From NCBI RefSeq assembly GCF_041200145.1, contig NZ_CP165734.1, positions 7,173,001-7,237,000 of the forward strand: a stretch of 64,000 nucleotides of DNA. Direction: 5' to 3'. A model generated the notes under the pieces. It was given only the letters and a program-made list of their open reading frames with translations, did no database searches and was not told the origin of the DNA. Each line of letters opens with the position of its first letter. The first letter of the stretch is position 1. Source of the DNA: Bradyrhizobium sp. LLZ17. GTDB taxonomy: Bacteria; Pseudomonadota; Alphaproteobacteria; Rhizobiales; Xanthobacteraceae. The position numbers were made by a program, and so were the translations under genes. Positions 39,298-47,757 of the stretch are shown one piece after another.

Positions 39298-40404
39298 ATG
39301 ACTGTCTTGATCGACATAGATCCGCAAGAACACCACCTCTTCTCGAGAGCGCGGATTGGAGGCGCTGATGCCACGGCGTCAATTGAAAACCAGGCGGAGT
39401 GCCTTGACATCGCGATTATCAACAATATGTCGGATGCTGCCTTGATGTCGACCGAGCGCCAACTGTTCGACCTACTCGATGCGGCGGCCGGACGACTTTG
39501 CGTCAGGCTGCATTTCTATACGATGGCGGCGACACCCCGTTCGGAATGGGGGCACGATTACGTCGGTCGATATTACCGTGGCATCGACGATCTGTTGAAC
39601 AGGCGTCTGGATGGGGTGATCGTGACCGGCGCCGAACCCAAGGCCGCCAGTCTGACGGAAGAGCCATATTGGAACACTTTCGCAGAGATCGTCGACTGGG
39701 CCGGGGAAAATACCGTGTCGTCGGTGTTTTCCTGTCTGGCTGTCCATGGGGCCGTCCTCCACACGGACGGCGTTCCGCGCCACAAGCTGCCTACCAAGTG
39801 CTTCGGTGTCTTTGCTCAAACAAAGACGCGACGTCATCCCTTGATGCAAGATGTGCCCAAGACCTTCAGAATACCGCACGCCAGGTGGAACGAGGTGGAG
39901 GAGGGGAATCTCGCGAGCTGCGGATACTCGGTTCTCACCTGGTCGGCCGAGGCCGGCGTCGATTGCTTCGTCAAGCAGCGGAAGAAGAGCCTGTTCGTCC
40001 ATTTCCAGGGCCACCCGGAATACGAAACGCAGAGCCTGCTCGGCGAATACAGGCGAGATATGGGTCGCTTCCTCCGGGGAGAGAACGAAGTCTGTCCGAC
40101 GCTACCGAAGGGCTACTTCGGCGAGGAGGCGGAAGCGATCCAGGTCGCTTTCCGACAGAAAGCCCTTTCCGACAGGCACCCTGGGCTTTTCGCCGACTTT
40201 CCAGCCGATCAAATAGCGAAGGACCTGAACAACGTCTGGCATCTGCCGGCCAAGCGCATCTATCGCAACTGGTTGCTGTACCTGGCGTCGCAGCGAGTTG
40301 GACGCTCAAAGCCGCTCGGGACGCGAGAGGCGGCTCTGTCCGTAGCCGGAATTTCGGCACCTCGCCATGTTGCCGCTCGATCCGCTCGCGCTCGCCAAGC
40401 CTGA
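39298..40404 (+). CDS. Homoserine O-acyltransferase of the MetA family
   Basis: 368 aa. MetA fold with LDIAIINNMSDAAL, VTGAEP, catalytic Cys146 (SCLAVHGAV), RIPHARWNEV and FQGHPEYE giving His239 and Glu241; spacing matches the Cys142-His235-Glu237 triad of E. coli MetA. The enzyme transfers a succinyl or acetyl group to the homoserine hydroxyl. The C-terminus is longer than usual. GAAGGC precedes the ATG at 39298, 28 bases after the MetY-like gene; the pair would activate homoserine and then substitute it. Probably a pathway-specific copy rather than the housekeeping metA. Confidence 0.87.
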   Translation: MTVLIDIDPQEHHLFSRARIGGADATASIENQAECLDIAIINNMSDAALMSTERQLFDLLDAAAGRLCVRLHFYTMAATPRSEWGHDYVGRYYRGIDDLLNRRLDGVIVTGAEPKAASLTEEPYWNTFAEIVDWAGENTVSSVFSCLAVHGAVLHTDGVPRHKLPTKCFGVFAQTKTRRHPLMQDVPKTFRIPHARWNEVEEGNLASCGYSVLTWSAEAGVDCFVKQRKKSLFVHFQGHPEYETQSLLGEYRRDMGRFLRGENEVCPTLPKGYFGEEAEAIQVAFRQKALSDRHPGLFADFPADQIAKDLNNVWHLPAKRIYRNWLLYLASQRVGRSKPLGTREAALSVAGISAPRHVAARSARARQA

Positions 40405-40447
40405 TGACCAAGACGCGGCTCGGATTTTATGAGTGAGAATTCGGACC

Positions 40448-41302
40448 ATGATCCGTTGCCGCGAGATGGGCATAGCTGATCTTGACGCCATCGCCGATCT
40501 TCTCGCAAGCGGTTTTCCGATGCGATCGCGCGACTACTGGGTCGACGGACTCCGGCGCATGTCAGTGCGTGAGGTACCCGAGGGCTTCCCGCGCTTCGGC
40601 TACCTGCTTGACCATGATGGAACGCCCGTCGGCGCTCTGCTGTTGATCCACTCGGCACGGAACGATGACGGCTGTACCTCGATCCGCTGCAATCTCTCCA
40701 GCTGGTATGTGGAACCTGCCTTTCGCAGCTACGCTCCGATGCTGGCCAGGGTCGCGCAGCGTCACAAGGACGTCACCTACATCAATATCAGTGCGGCGCA
40801 ATGGACTTGGCGAGCCATCGAAGCTCAGGGATTCCGCCGCTATTGCGGCGGCATGTTCTTCTCATTTCCAGCGGTGTCGCGTCCCGCCAAGGCTATGCGT
40901 GTCGAAGTCGTCGGGCAAGACGCGCAGGCGGTCGCCGGCTTGTCCGAAGCTGACGCCACGCTGCTTGCACGTCACGCAGCCTACGGCTGCCTCAGCTTGG
41001 TATGCCGCGCCGCCGATGGCCGCGCCTTTCCGTTCGTCCTGCAGCCGATGCGAATCCGCAGGATCGCACCTCTCGCCATGCAGCTGATCTATTGCGCCCA
41101 TGTGGCTGACTACGTCGCGTGCGCCGGCGCGATCGGCCGCTTCCTGCTCTGGCGTGGCCGAATCTCCGTCGCTTTGGAGGCCAACGGCCGCATGGAGAAC
41201 CTGGTCGGGCTCTACAGGGAACGTCGCAAATACTTCAAGGGTCCGCATCGCCCCCGGCTTGCCGATCTGTCGGATTCCGAGCTGGTGATCTACGGACCAT
41301 AA
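40448..41302 (+). CDS. GNAT-like N-acyltransferase, paralogue of the GNAT domain at 50 kb
   Basis: About 284 aa. N-terminal GNAT half (CREMGIADLDAIADLLASGFP, GALLLIH, IRCNLSSWYVEPAFRSYAPML, VTYINISAAQWTWRAIEAQGF) and a second half of unknown fold. CNLSSW followed by a short insert and an arginine is shared with the C-terminal domain of the fused protein at 47.8-50.9 kb and replaces the usual R/Q-x-x-G-x-G/A acetyl-CoA loop, so the acyl donor may be a carrier protein. GTG at 40433 is an alternative start. Lies between MetA-like and aminotransferase genes. Confidence 0.72.
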   Translation: MIRCREMGIADLDAIADLLASGFPMRSRDYWVDGLRRMSVREVPEGFPRFGYLLDHDGTPVGALLLIHSARNDDGCTSIRCNLSSWYVEPAFRSYAPMLARVAQRHKDVTYINISAAQWTWRAIEAQGFRRYCGGMFFSFPAVSRPAKAMRVEVVGQDAQAVAGLSEADATLLARHAAYGCLSLVCRAADGRAFPFVLQPMRIRRIAPLAMQLIYCAHVADYVACAGAIGRFLLWRGRISVALEANGRMENLVGLYRERRKYFKGPHRPRLADLSDSELVIYGP

Positions 41303-41330
41303 CTCCGTCGTCCCGGAATGGAGGTTCGCC

Positions 41331-42218
41331 ATGGTTTCCAACACGAGGTCCGTCAGCCATTCGCGGACATGGACATTCTTCCACGGCCAATGGCACGACG
41401 GCAATGTGCCGATCATGGGGCCGCGTACCCATGGGCTGTGGCTCGGTTCGACCATCTTTGATGGCGGACGTGCCTTTGAAGGCGTTACACCTGACCTCGA
41501 TCGTCATTGCGCCCGCGTCAACCAATCTGCGGTCAACTTTGGGCTGAAACCGGTCGTTGATCTCGACATGTGGCTGGGATTGGCGCGTGAGGGTATCGCC
41601 CGTTTCCCGACCAATGCTGAACTCTACATTCGCCCGATGTACTGGCCGCAGAGCGGCATCGGCGGCGGCGTGCTTTTCGATCCGGAGACAACGGACTGGT
41701 GCCTTTGCATCTACGAATCGCCGATCCCGGAGCCTAAGGGCAGCGCGATCACGCTGTCGCCGTTCCGCAGGCCGACCACCGAATGCGCGCCCGCCGATGC
41801 CAAAGCATCATGTCTTTACCCGAACAGTTCCCGTGCGCTCGTGGAGGCCGCATCGCGGGGCTTCCAGAATTGCTTAATGTTGGACATGCTCGGCAACGTG
41901 GCGGAGTTCGGCAATTCCAACGTGTTCATGGCGAAAGAGGGCGTTGTCTATACGCCGGCGCCGAATGGCACGTTCCTGAACGGAATCACGCGGCAACGGG
42001 TGATCGAACTTTTGCGCGGTGACGGCAGCACGGTGCTCGAGACAACGCTGCGCTATGCCGATTTCGTCGCCGCGGACGAGATCTTTTCGACCGGAAATTT
42101 CGCCAAGGTTGCGCCCGTGATCCGGATTGATGATCGGCAACTCTTGCCCGGGCGCTTTTATGCGCGTGCACGAAAGCTGTATTGGGATTTCGCACACGGG
42201 ATGAAGCTTGTGGCGTGA
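41331..42218 (+). CDS. Class IV aminotransferase (branched-chain-type)
   Basis: 295 aa fold-type IV PLP enzyme. The PLP Lys158 is in DAKASCLYPNSSRAL; NVAEFGNSNVF and NGITRQRVIELL bind the cofactor phosphate, as in IlvE. Near-full length for the family. GGAGG precedes the ATG at 41331. Last gene of the rightward operon; in context it probably aminates a keto acid built by, or deaminates an amino acid entering, the pathway. A housekeeping branched-chain role cannot be excluded. Confidence 0.87.
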   Translation: MVSNTRSVSHSRTWTFFHGQWHDGNVPIMGPRTHGLWLGSTIFDGGRAFEGVTPDLDRHCARVNQSAVNFGLKPVVDLDMWLGLAREGIARFPTNAELYIRPMYWPQSGIGGGVLFDPETTDWCLCIYESPIPEPKGSAITLSPFRRPTTECAPADAKASCLYPNSSRALVEAASRGFQNCLMLDMLGNVAEFGNSNVFMAKEGVVYTPAPNGTFLNGITRQRVIELLRGDGSTVLETTLRYADFVAADEIFSTGNFAKVAPVIRIDDRQLLPGRFYARARKLYWDFAHGMKLVA

Positions 42219-42560
42219 GAGGGGCTCGTCGCCCCCGAACTGGCACGGATGTTCTGTTAGCGGCTGGTCTTTTGATGGCGCGTCCAATTTGCGAGCCTTT
42301 TCGCTCAGGATAAGCGCGGTACGGTAACCGATCCCAAACCAGAAGACGATGCGCGCAGCACGTGCCAATCGCTGGGCGTGCGCCGAAGTTCTAGGTGAGA
42401 CATCAGGATCTCTTATGCGCGCAATGTTCTTTGCCGCGTTCACGCTACGAAGACAATAAACCGGGGGCCATCGGCTGCTCTCCTGAAAGAAACCGTCCTT
42501 TCCGCGTTGAGGCCCCAAAGGATTCCGCACCGAGCCGGTCACCAGGAAGGAGGATCTATG
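42219..42560. other. Intergenic region after the carrier-protein operon
   Basis: A GGGGC-TCGT-GCCCC stem-loop (about 42222-42235) follows the aminotransferase stop but has no T run. On the minus strand about 42280-42400 reads ARAARIVFWFGIGYRTALILSEKARKLDAPSKD, protein-like but with no reliable start; possibly another small rhizobial ORF. Confidence 0.4.
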
Positions 42561-42767
42561 TCAGTTCTCGTCGGGCGGATATTCTGCCAAGTACCCGTCT
42601 GGCATTGCGGGAAGGTCGTTTGGATCGGAGAGATCTGTCTGGTTGCATGTCAGACAGAGCATGCCGGCGCCTCCACAGGTTGGAGCGCGGTCACCTAGCC
42701 ATGGACGCTTCGGTTGGTTCTCGCAAGCCCAACAGACTTCTGCAGCGTGGGCAAACTTCATGCCCAT
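42561..42767 (-). CDS. Small Cys-rich zinc-ribbon-like protein
   Basis: 68 aa with CWACENQPKRPW, CGGAG and CLTCN: paired cysteines suited to binding one zinc, then an acidic Pro-rich tail (DPNDLPAMPDGY). This arrangement is familiar from small uncharacterised Bradyrhizobium proteins. No function known. Confidence 0.62.
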   Translation of the reverse strand: MGMKFAHAAEVCWACENQPKRPWLGDRAPTCGGAGMLCLTCNQTDLSDPNDLPAMPDGYLAEYPPDEN

Positions 42768-42896
42768 TCTACGTTCTGCGGCCGAAAAGGCTTCCCGTAC
42801 GCCCGCCTTGCATCTCGAAAGGCGGGAAAATTTGGCGAATTCGCCGTCGACGTGTTACCTTTTTCCCTCTGAGGCTGTGGGGTCGGGGGTCGCGTT

Positions 42897-43178
42897 ATGA
42901 GTGGTGATTGGAAAGCTCAGTTGGATGCGTTGGTCACTGAAACTAAGGCGCACACCGAGGCGCTGAATGGGGAAGCCGGGCGACCGCGTGCTCAGCCTCG
43001 CGAGGCAGTCGAATGGATTGGCCTCAATCCCCTCGACTACGGCGGCAGCGAACGCGATGAAATTAGAAAACGCGTGGAGAACTTCAGGAAGCACCAGGAG
43101 CGGTTCTCGCGTGAGCGCGAGGAGTACGCTTCCTCGATCCTGCGGATATTGCGGACCATCAGTCCGGTTGCGAAGTGA
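42897..43178 (+). CDS. Small hypothetical protein
   Basis: 93 aa, hydrophilic and largely helical (RDEIRKRVENFRKHQERFSREREEY looks coiled-coil). ATG 42897 follows a GGGGG tract at fitting distance. The NPLDYGGSERDE segment gives it the look of a real conserved protein. No known family. Confidence 0.62.
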   Translation: MSGDWKAQLDALVTETKAHTEALNGEAGRPRAQPREAVEWIGLNPLDYGGSERDEIRKRVENFRKHQERFSREREEYASSILRILRTISPVAK

Positions 43179-43548
43179 CGTCACCAAGGTGGTATTTCGG
43201 GCCGGTAGCGTCCGTCACAGCTCACGCTTCATGACTGGTGCGGGAGTCCAGCGCGTTGAACTGGGAGCTGCCATCGACCGTAGATTACCGCTCCGATGCT
43301 TCTGCCGGTTCTTCACCACAGCCGGGGGGTCCAGGCCTAGCGCTTGGAAAAGGAGCCGCACGCGCTCGTTGTCCCGGATGAACGGCCGTGGCCGTCGTGC
43401 TTCACCTCATGCCCGGTCTCGAGCGACCGGCCGGCAGGCGCCAGGCAGAGCTCGTACGGCATACGCATAACATTCGATATAGGCGTCGGCTCGCGAATAT
43501 GCGAGTCTTGCCGCATTTCATGGCGTGTCGGAACCAGGGAGGGAGCCG
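43179..43548. other. Unassigned stretch
   Basis: On the minus strand the segment near 43270-43380 reads RPFIRDNERVRLLFQALGLDPP, which may be decayed coding DNA. No intact gene recognised. Confidence 0.35.
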
Positions 43549-43827
43549 ATGTGCACAGTATTGCCTTACGTGGGAATTGGCGTCTGCGTGTCTCTTACGG
43601 CGTGGTTGGCGTTGGGGCTGGTGTTCGGAGCGTGGGGACGCTCGAAGTGGCATGCATCTGTGAAGGAACGCGCCATGAATGGACCGCGGGAGAACGTGTG
43701 GTCGTTTGCGATGCGGGCGGGACCGCGTCTCAGCGGCAAGCAAGGAGTCGTTCTCGGGTTCGGCGCTACGCGGAGCAGGCTCGCGTCTTGCTCGGCGGTT
43801 CGAAGGGGCCGATCACGCTGCACGTGA
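43549..43827 (+). CDS. Small protein with one N-terminal membrane helix
   Basis: 92 aa from ATG 43549, preceded by GGGAGCC. Residues 5-27 form a hydrophobic helix (VGIGVCVSLTAWLALGLVFGAW) followed by basic residues. The rest is Arg-rich and less protein-like, so the true C-terminus may lie earlier or be frameshifted. Unknown function. Confidence 0.4.
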   Translation: MCTVLPYVGIGVCVSLTAWLALGLVFGAWGRSKWHASVKERAMNGPRENVWSFAMRAGPRLSGKQGVVLGFGATRSRLASCSAVRRGRSRCT

Positions 43828-43913
43828 CCTTCGTCAACCAAGCGACGCAGCTCGATGGAGCGTCAGAACGATGCGAGGGTAGCGGCGGCGCGCGGCTGCC
43901 TGTTGGGGGGTGA

Positions 43914-44090
43914 CTATGCCTTGTTCTTTGATTTAGGGTTGATGAGCGGCAAAGCCGGCAAATCGATCGGCTCGTCTGGCGGTGGATCGATCTCGTCCGC
44001 TTTCCTTCTGCTGACAAGGACACCAATAGAGCCGGCCCCCACCAGCAGGGCCCCTGCAATCGTCAGCCAGCGGTATTCCAATAATGCCAT
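43914..44090 (-). CDS. 58-residue single-pass membrane protein
   Basis: From the ATG at 44090: MALLEYRWLTIAGALLVGAG, a hydrophobic helix, then SRRKADEIDPPPDEPIDLP and a short basic C-terminus to a TAG at 43914. The charge pattern (positive after the helix, then Pro/Asp-rich tail) is that of a genuine small membrane protein. No clear ribosome-binding site. Similar in plan to the protein at 53251-53469. Confidence 0.55.
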   Translation of the reverse strand: MALLEYRWLTIAGALLVGAGSIGVLVSRRKADEIDPPPDEPIDLPALPLINPKSKNKA

Positions 44091-44282
44091 CGTTGAGTAC
44101 GCTGTTGAGCAAGTTCAAAACGCACCCGCGTCAAACTGGTCGACTTTGCCCAGTCTCTGGCATGGAAGCTGGTAGGCGGCTTACATGTTTCATGACCCAC
44201 TCCACTTCATGACGGCTTGCCGGACTCGTGCGACAACATTTGGGCAATTCTGGCTCGACTCCTTCAGCGCGCAGTTCAAGCA

Positions 44283-44702
44283 TTATCTGGAATAATCTAT
44301 TGTTTCGCTGCCTGTCCCGAGAGTTTCTCTTCTTGGGGCCGACCATAGCGATGCAAGTAAATAGCGTTGGACTTCTGCGATATCTCTTCCGCAAATGCGC
44401 TCTTCCATCTCGTCCGTCTCGTCGTCGGAGTCGTGCCATGAATCCAATCGATAGCCATTTTGAAGCGCGCGGCGATTGAACACGAGTACAGCTCCCTCGT
44501 CCTCGTCATTATCCCTCTCGATTGAGGCGACATAGGCGGCCACCTCAGGCGAGCGGGTGAAAGATATTTGTTTTTCCCCGGGGTACGAGCAGAAGAGTGT
44601 GTTCACCCGAAGCACGGAGCGGAGGTGTCTTGTCCCGTGGTAGAGGACCTCCCTACGCCCCGCGATCGTCCGTGCCTCCTTCAAGCACTCATCCTGGTAC
44701 AT
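44283..44702 (-). CDS. Uncharacterised protein with ADP-ribosyltransferase-like motifs
   Basis: 139 aa from the ATG at 44702, which has a strong AGGAGGAG site 6 bases upstream. LYHGTRHL near residue 20, ISFTRSPEVAAYV about 45 and an acidic stretch ending DEMEERICGRDI resemble the H-x-T, S-(F/L)-(S/T)-R and E motifs of the ART/KptA-like fold. The middle has RDNDEDEGAVLVFNRRAL. It could be a toxin-like or phage-derived ART. The fold call is tentative; the gene itself is well supported. Confidence 0.72.
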   Translation of the reverse strand: MYQDECLKEARTIAGRREVLYHGTRHLRSVLRVNTLFCSYPGEKQISFTRSPEVAAYVASIERDNDEDEGAVLVFNRRALQNGYRLDSWHDSDDETDEMEERICGRDIAEVQRYLLASLWSAPRRETLGTGSETIDYSR

Positions 44703-44935
44703 CAGCTCTCCTCCTGTGGGCGGCTGTATTCGGGTGCAGTGAGCTGCTGCCGGTTTGATGGACACCCGGTTAAGCTAATCCCACCTTGCGCTCGAACTCA
44801 ACTGGAGTGACTGAGCTGCGAGTGCGGTCGCGTAACCGCACCGGGACCTTACGGGCTTTCGCTCCACCATAATGCCTCATTAGGCATGATCATCATACTT
44901 GAACGCGTTTTCATCGAGCGCTTCTGGGAGGCCAT

Positions 44936-45142
44936 GTGTCACCGAACAACAATTCATCCTTTAAGCCGGAAGCCCACTCATGTTCAGCATGTGGCAGCTC
45001 CATGACCCATCTAGCTGACCTGCCCGCCATGGCTCTCCACGACTGCCTACGGGTGTTCCGCTGTATCGGCTGCAGCAATGTTACAACCGCACGAATAGGC
45101 GCGCCGATGTTGTTGAGAAAGGATGCGGCACTCGCCCCCTAA
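44936..45142 (+). CDS. Small zinc-ribbon protein
   Basis: 68 aa from GTG 44936 with GGGAGG 6 bases upstream. Two CxxC pairs (CSACGSSMTHLADLP and CIGCSNVTT) make a zinc ribbon; the LADLPA..LRVFRC layout recurs in small Bradyrhizobium proteins. No known function. Confidence 0.62.
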   Translation: MSPNNNSSFKPEAHSCSACGSSMTHLADLPAMALHDCLRVFRCIGCSNVTTARIGAPMLLRKDAALAP

Positions 45143-46047
45143 GCTGCACCATGTGTCCACAGTGTCGGCACCAAGAACAACCGCGCGCTTGGATCGCCGA
45201 AATGTCCATTCCTTCACCAACCGGCAGGGAGATTTTGATGGCAAGGCAGTTCGGCTTGAAGCCGCTTTCCCCAACCCGCCTCTCTCGCTCAGAGGTGGCC
45301 TCGAAATCGTCTCTCGCCGGTCTCAAGCAAGCAACTCAGGACCAGGAGCTTCCTTACGCACCTGCCAGTTGGCGCGGGTCAGCGGTTCGCCGCTCTATGT
45401 CGGCTACATACCAGCCACACCTTGCGAGAGCACCCGAGCCGTAAGTCTGGCGGCGTCGATCCGTTCAATTCCACAGATTGAAATCGGGACGGCGGGGGTG
45501 GCTAGACTAGGATCCAGTGCGCTCGGAGAGGCTCATCAAGGGAGCCTCAGCCTGGGGAAGAAGAGAGTTTCTTCCGCAGTGGGGTCGAATGATCGGATCT
45601 GCGACACCTGACCTGAACCGGTCCGCGGCGGTGAAGCCGACGTTCGTCAGCTTACGGAAGCGCTGCTCCGCCTTGGTCAGTTGTCGTGCATCCGTTCGCG
45701 TCGAAAAAAGTGACGGCTGTCGCCGCTACGGTCCATTACAACCTGGATGGGCATGCGGATTTCTCGTGACTGAATGTTGTTGAAGCTCCGAAGTTCCTCG
45801 CCGGTACAAAGGTCGTCCTTCGCGCGTCGCAACAAATGCTTATGTTGGGACGCAGACGGCGGCTAGGCATGCGCAGTTTCGTGGCGTTCGGCGAACAGCA
45901 TCAGCCGCCAGAGGCTCGCCCGAATGCCCACGGTCGAGCGGCGGTCCGCACCTTCCCGTAAAACGGAGTTCGCATTCACATACGATAATCAACCTGATGG
46001 GGAGCTCAGTTACACTGACGTGGGCGCGTGCGAGTTCAGAGGCTTTC
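45143..46047. other. Gene-poor stretch, about 0.9 kb
   Basis: Overlapping short frames only. A CPQC..P start near 45151 could be a fragment of another zinc-ribbon gene. Nothing else recognised. Confidence 0.4.
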
Positions 46048-46308
46048 ATGCCGTACTACGAATTCGAGCTTGTCACCGATGCAACATGCCAGCATCAGGG
46101 CGGAATGATCTTAGAAGATCAACAGGGAGCGGAGGACCAAGCAGAACGTCTCGCGGCAGAGCTCACGCTCGTGCGACCAGAACTGATGTCCCACAATTCT
46201 GCAATCCGGGTTCGAGATCAAAGCAACGCTGAAATCTATCGCGCTCTCGATACTCTTGCAATCCGGAAACGCCACCCCGGTCCGAACAGATCTTCGTACT
46301 CACGATAA
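46048..46308 (+). CDS. DUF6894-like small protein
   Basis: 86 aa from ATG 46048 (MPYYEFELVTDATC), AGAGG upstream. The order strand-acidic turn-helix (GMILEDQQGAEDQAERLAAELTL) matches the DUF6894 type, whose members usually start MPxYxF. The end is Arg/Pro-rich and may be altered. Function unknown. Confidence 0.52.
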   Translation: MPYYEFELVTDATCQHQGGMILEDQQGAEDQAERLAAELTLVRPELMSHNSAIRVRDQSNAEIYRALDTLAIRKRHPGPNRSSYSR

Positions 46309-46373
46309 CATAGTTCGTGCTGCTCGAAGACGTCGATCAGGCAGATCATCAACGCCAAAGCTGCAACCGAAGC

Positions 46374-46607
46374 TCACCGAGGCGGGGTTAACTCCCCTGC
46401 CAGCCAGCCGACCGCATCTGTCTTCATTGGATCCACAGCGAAGGATGCCACTTCAGTACATCCGCAGGTCGAGCATTCGAAAGTGCGCTTCTCGAATCCG
46501 ACTTTGCCGGGAGAGATGCGGGCCAACCTCATCCGGTGCTTACATACCGGACACATCGGCCGTTCGTTAATGGAGGCAGTCCTCCACGACCCCCGAAACA
46601 TACTCAT
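46374..46607 (-). CDS. Small zinc-ribbon protein
   Basis: 77 aa. CPVCKHRMRL and CSTCGCTEV give a four-Cys ribbon, joined by GKVGFEKRTFEC, then FAVDPMKTDAVGWLAGEL. This is a recurrent small-protein type in Bradyrhizobium. ATG 46607 or 46601, with a G-rich tract upstream. Possibly nucleic-acid binding; unknown. Confidence 0.7.
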   Translation of the reverse strand: MSMFRGSWRTASINERPMCPVCKHRMRLARISPGKVGFEKRTFECSTCGCTEVASFAVDPMKTDAVGWLAGELTPPR

Positions 46608-46652
46608 TTACCCGCCCCGCAATTTGATTTTGAAACGAGAATTGGCGAACGT

Positions 46653-46838
46653 TTAAGCAGCAGCTAAGCCATCCTGACTAAGGGTGAAGCAGTCTTCGAT
46701 ATGCGCTGGGAGCGCCGTAGCCGCCAAATGCTCCCAGTATTCTGCCTCCGCGAGCAGTTTCCAGCTTCTGTCAGGATGAAGCGCGGCGCTCTGTCGACAA
46801 AGCGTGGCCATCGCGCGGAAGCGCTGTGCGGTTTCCAT
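46653..46838 (-). CDS. Small helical hypothetical protein
   Basis: 61 aa from ATG 46838 with GGGAGGT 4-5 bases upstream. Sequence METAQRFRAMATLCRQSAAL and SWKLLAEAEYWEHLA resembles small uncharacterised rhizobial proteins. A longer frame to 46904 is less likely because the ribosome site fits the internal ATG. Confidence 0.65.
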   Translation of the reverse strand: METAQRFRAMATLCRQSAALHPDRSWKLLAEAEYWEHLAATALPAHIEDCFTLSQDGLAAA

Positions 46839-47264
46839 TGTTACCTCCCGTGTTTTCCCCACCTTATTTTTTGTTTTTGCGTTGGAGTCATTATCATTAT
46901 GCATCAGAACAAATTTTTAATTTTCCCGTCTCCGACAGCGACTCGGTGCGCGCTTGCTGCAGTTGGTTTTCGCTTCCAGCTCCAATCCCGTCTTATGCCG
47001 AAATCTTCTGACTGGCCCGCCGTTCTTAGCGCCGACGGGCGGCCCAAAATGTTCAGCAGGAACGCGACCGCGAGCGACTGCAAGGGCGCCTTCTTGGTCA
47101 AATGAGCAGTTGATCGGCCAAGCGCAGCTCGAGATCTGACGGAGACGACTGAAGCGCCCGAGGTCCCTTTGCCTTGCAGTTTCGGCGGTCATCTGACGCC
47201 GGCAGCCCGTCCGAGTTTGAAATCCATCCCGCACCGGGCTCCGCCATGTAGGCCGGACGCCGTT
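46839..47264. other. Intergenic stretch
   Basis: A minus-strand reading (46904-47101, from TTG) has a hydrophobic start but no good translation signal. No other structure recognised. Confidence 0.35.
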
Positions 47265-47546
47265 TCAAGGATCACAGCATGCGTCCGCGGCGGCGGATTG
47301 AGCATAGGCCAAGAGCCGAAGGTCAGCTTCAGCATGCGCGTCGCAAAAGCGATCGATGGCTTGCGTCGCCTGCTCGCTATAATCTCGTTGCCAGTGTCCC
47401 GGGCAGTGTAGAGCGCTCTCCTGACAAGCAATCGAGTTGAGGTGAAGGATGCGCTCCATCGTACGCAGCGCGCAATCGCGCATATCCGGGCGGCCGCTGG
47501 ATAAGGCGTCGTACTGGACGCCCTGGCATGCTGCCGCCCACACCAA
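47265..47546 (-). CDS. Small hypothetical protein
   Basis: 93 aa from TTG 47546, or shorter from an internal ATG. The segment RTMERILHLNSIACQESALHCPGHW and AIDRFCDAHAEADLRLLAYAQ looks conserved and folded, with regularly placed His and Cys. Family unknown; start weak. Confidence 0.45.
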   Translation of the reverse strand: MVWAAACQGVQYDALSSGRPDMRDCALRTMERILHLNSIACQESALHCPGHWQRDYSEQATQAIDRFCDAHAEADLRLLAYAQSAAADACCDP

Positions 47547-47757
47547 CGCTTGTTCCAGATTTAACTTTTTCTGGCGACATTAAGCTTAATCCGCGGTTTC
47601 GATTTCACCGGGGCTGCTGAGCGGTAGCCTCTCTGCACCTGCCATTGCCCCCGTCCGCGTTCACCACGGCGAGGTCGTCGCCCCAACATACTCGGCGCGG
47701 CAGCTTTGCTGATCCAGTTCAGCGACAGCTGCGGTGTGACGGAGAGCGACAGGCAAA

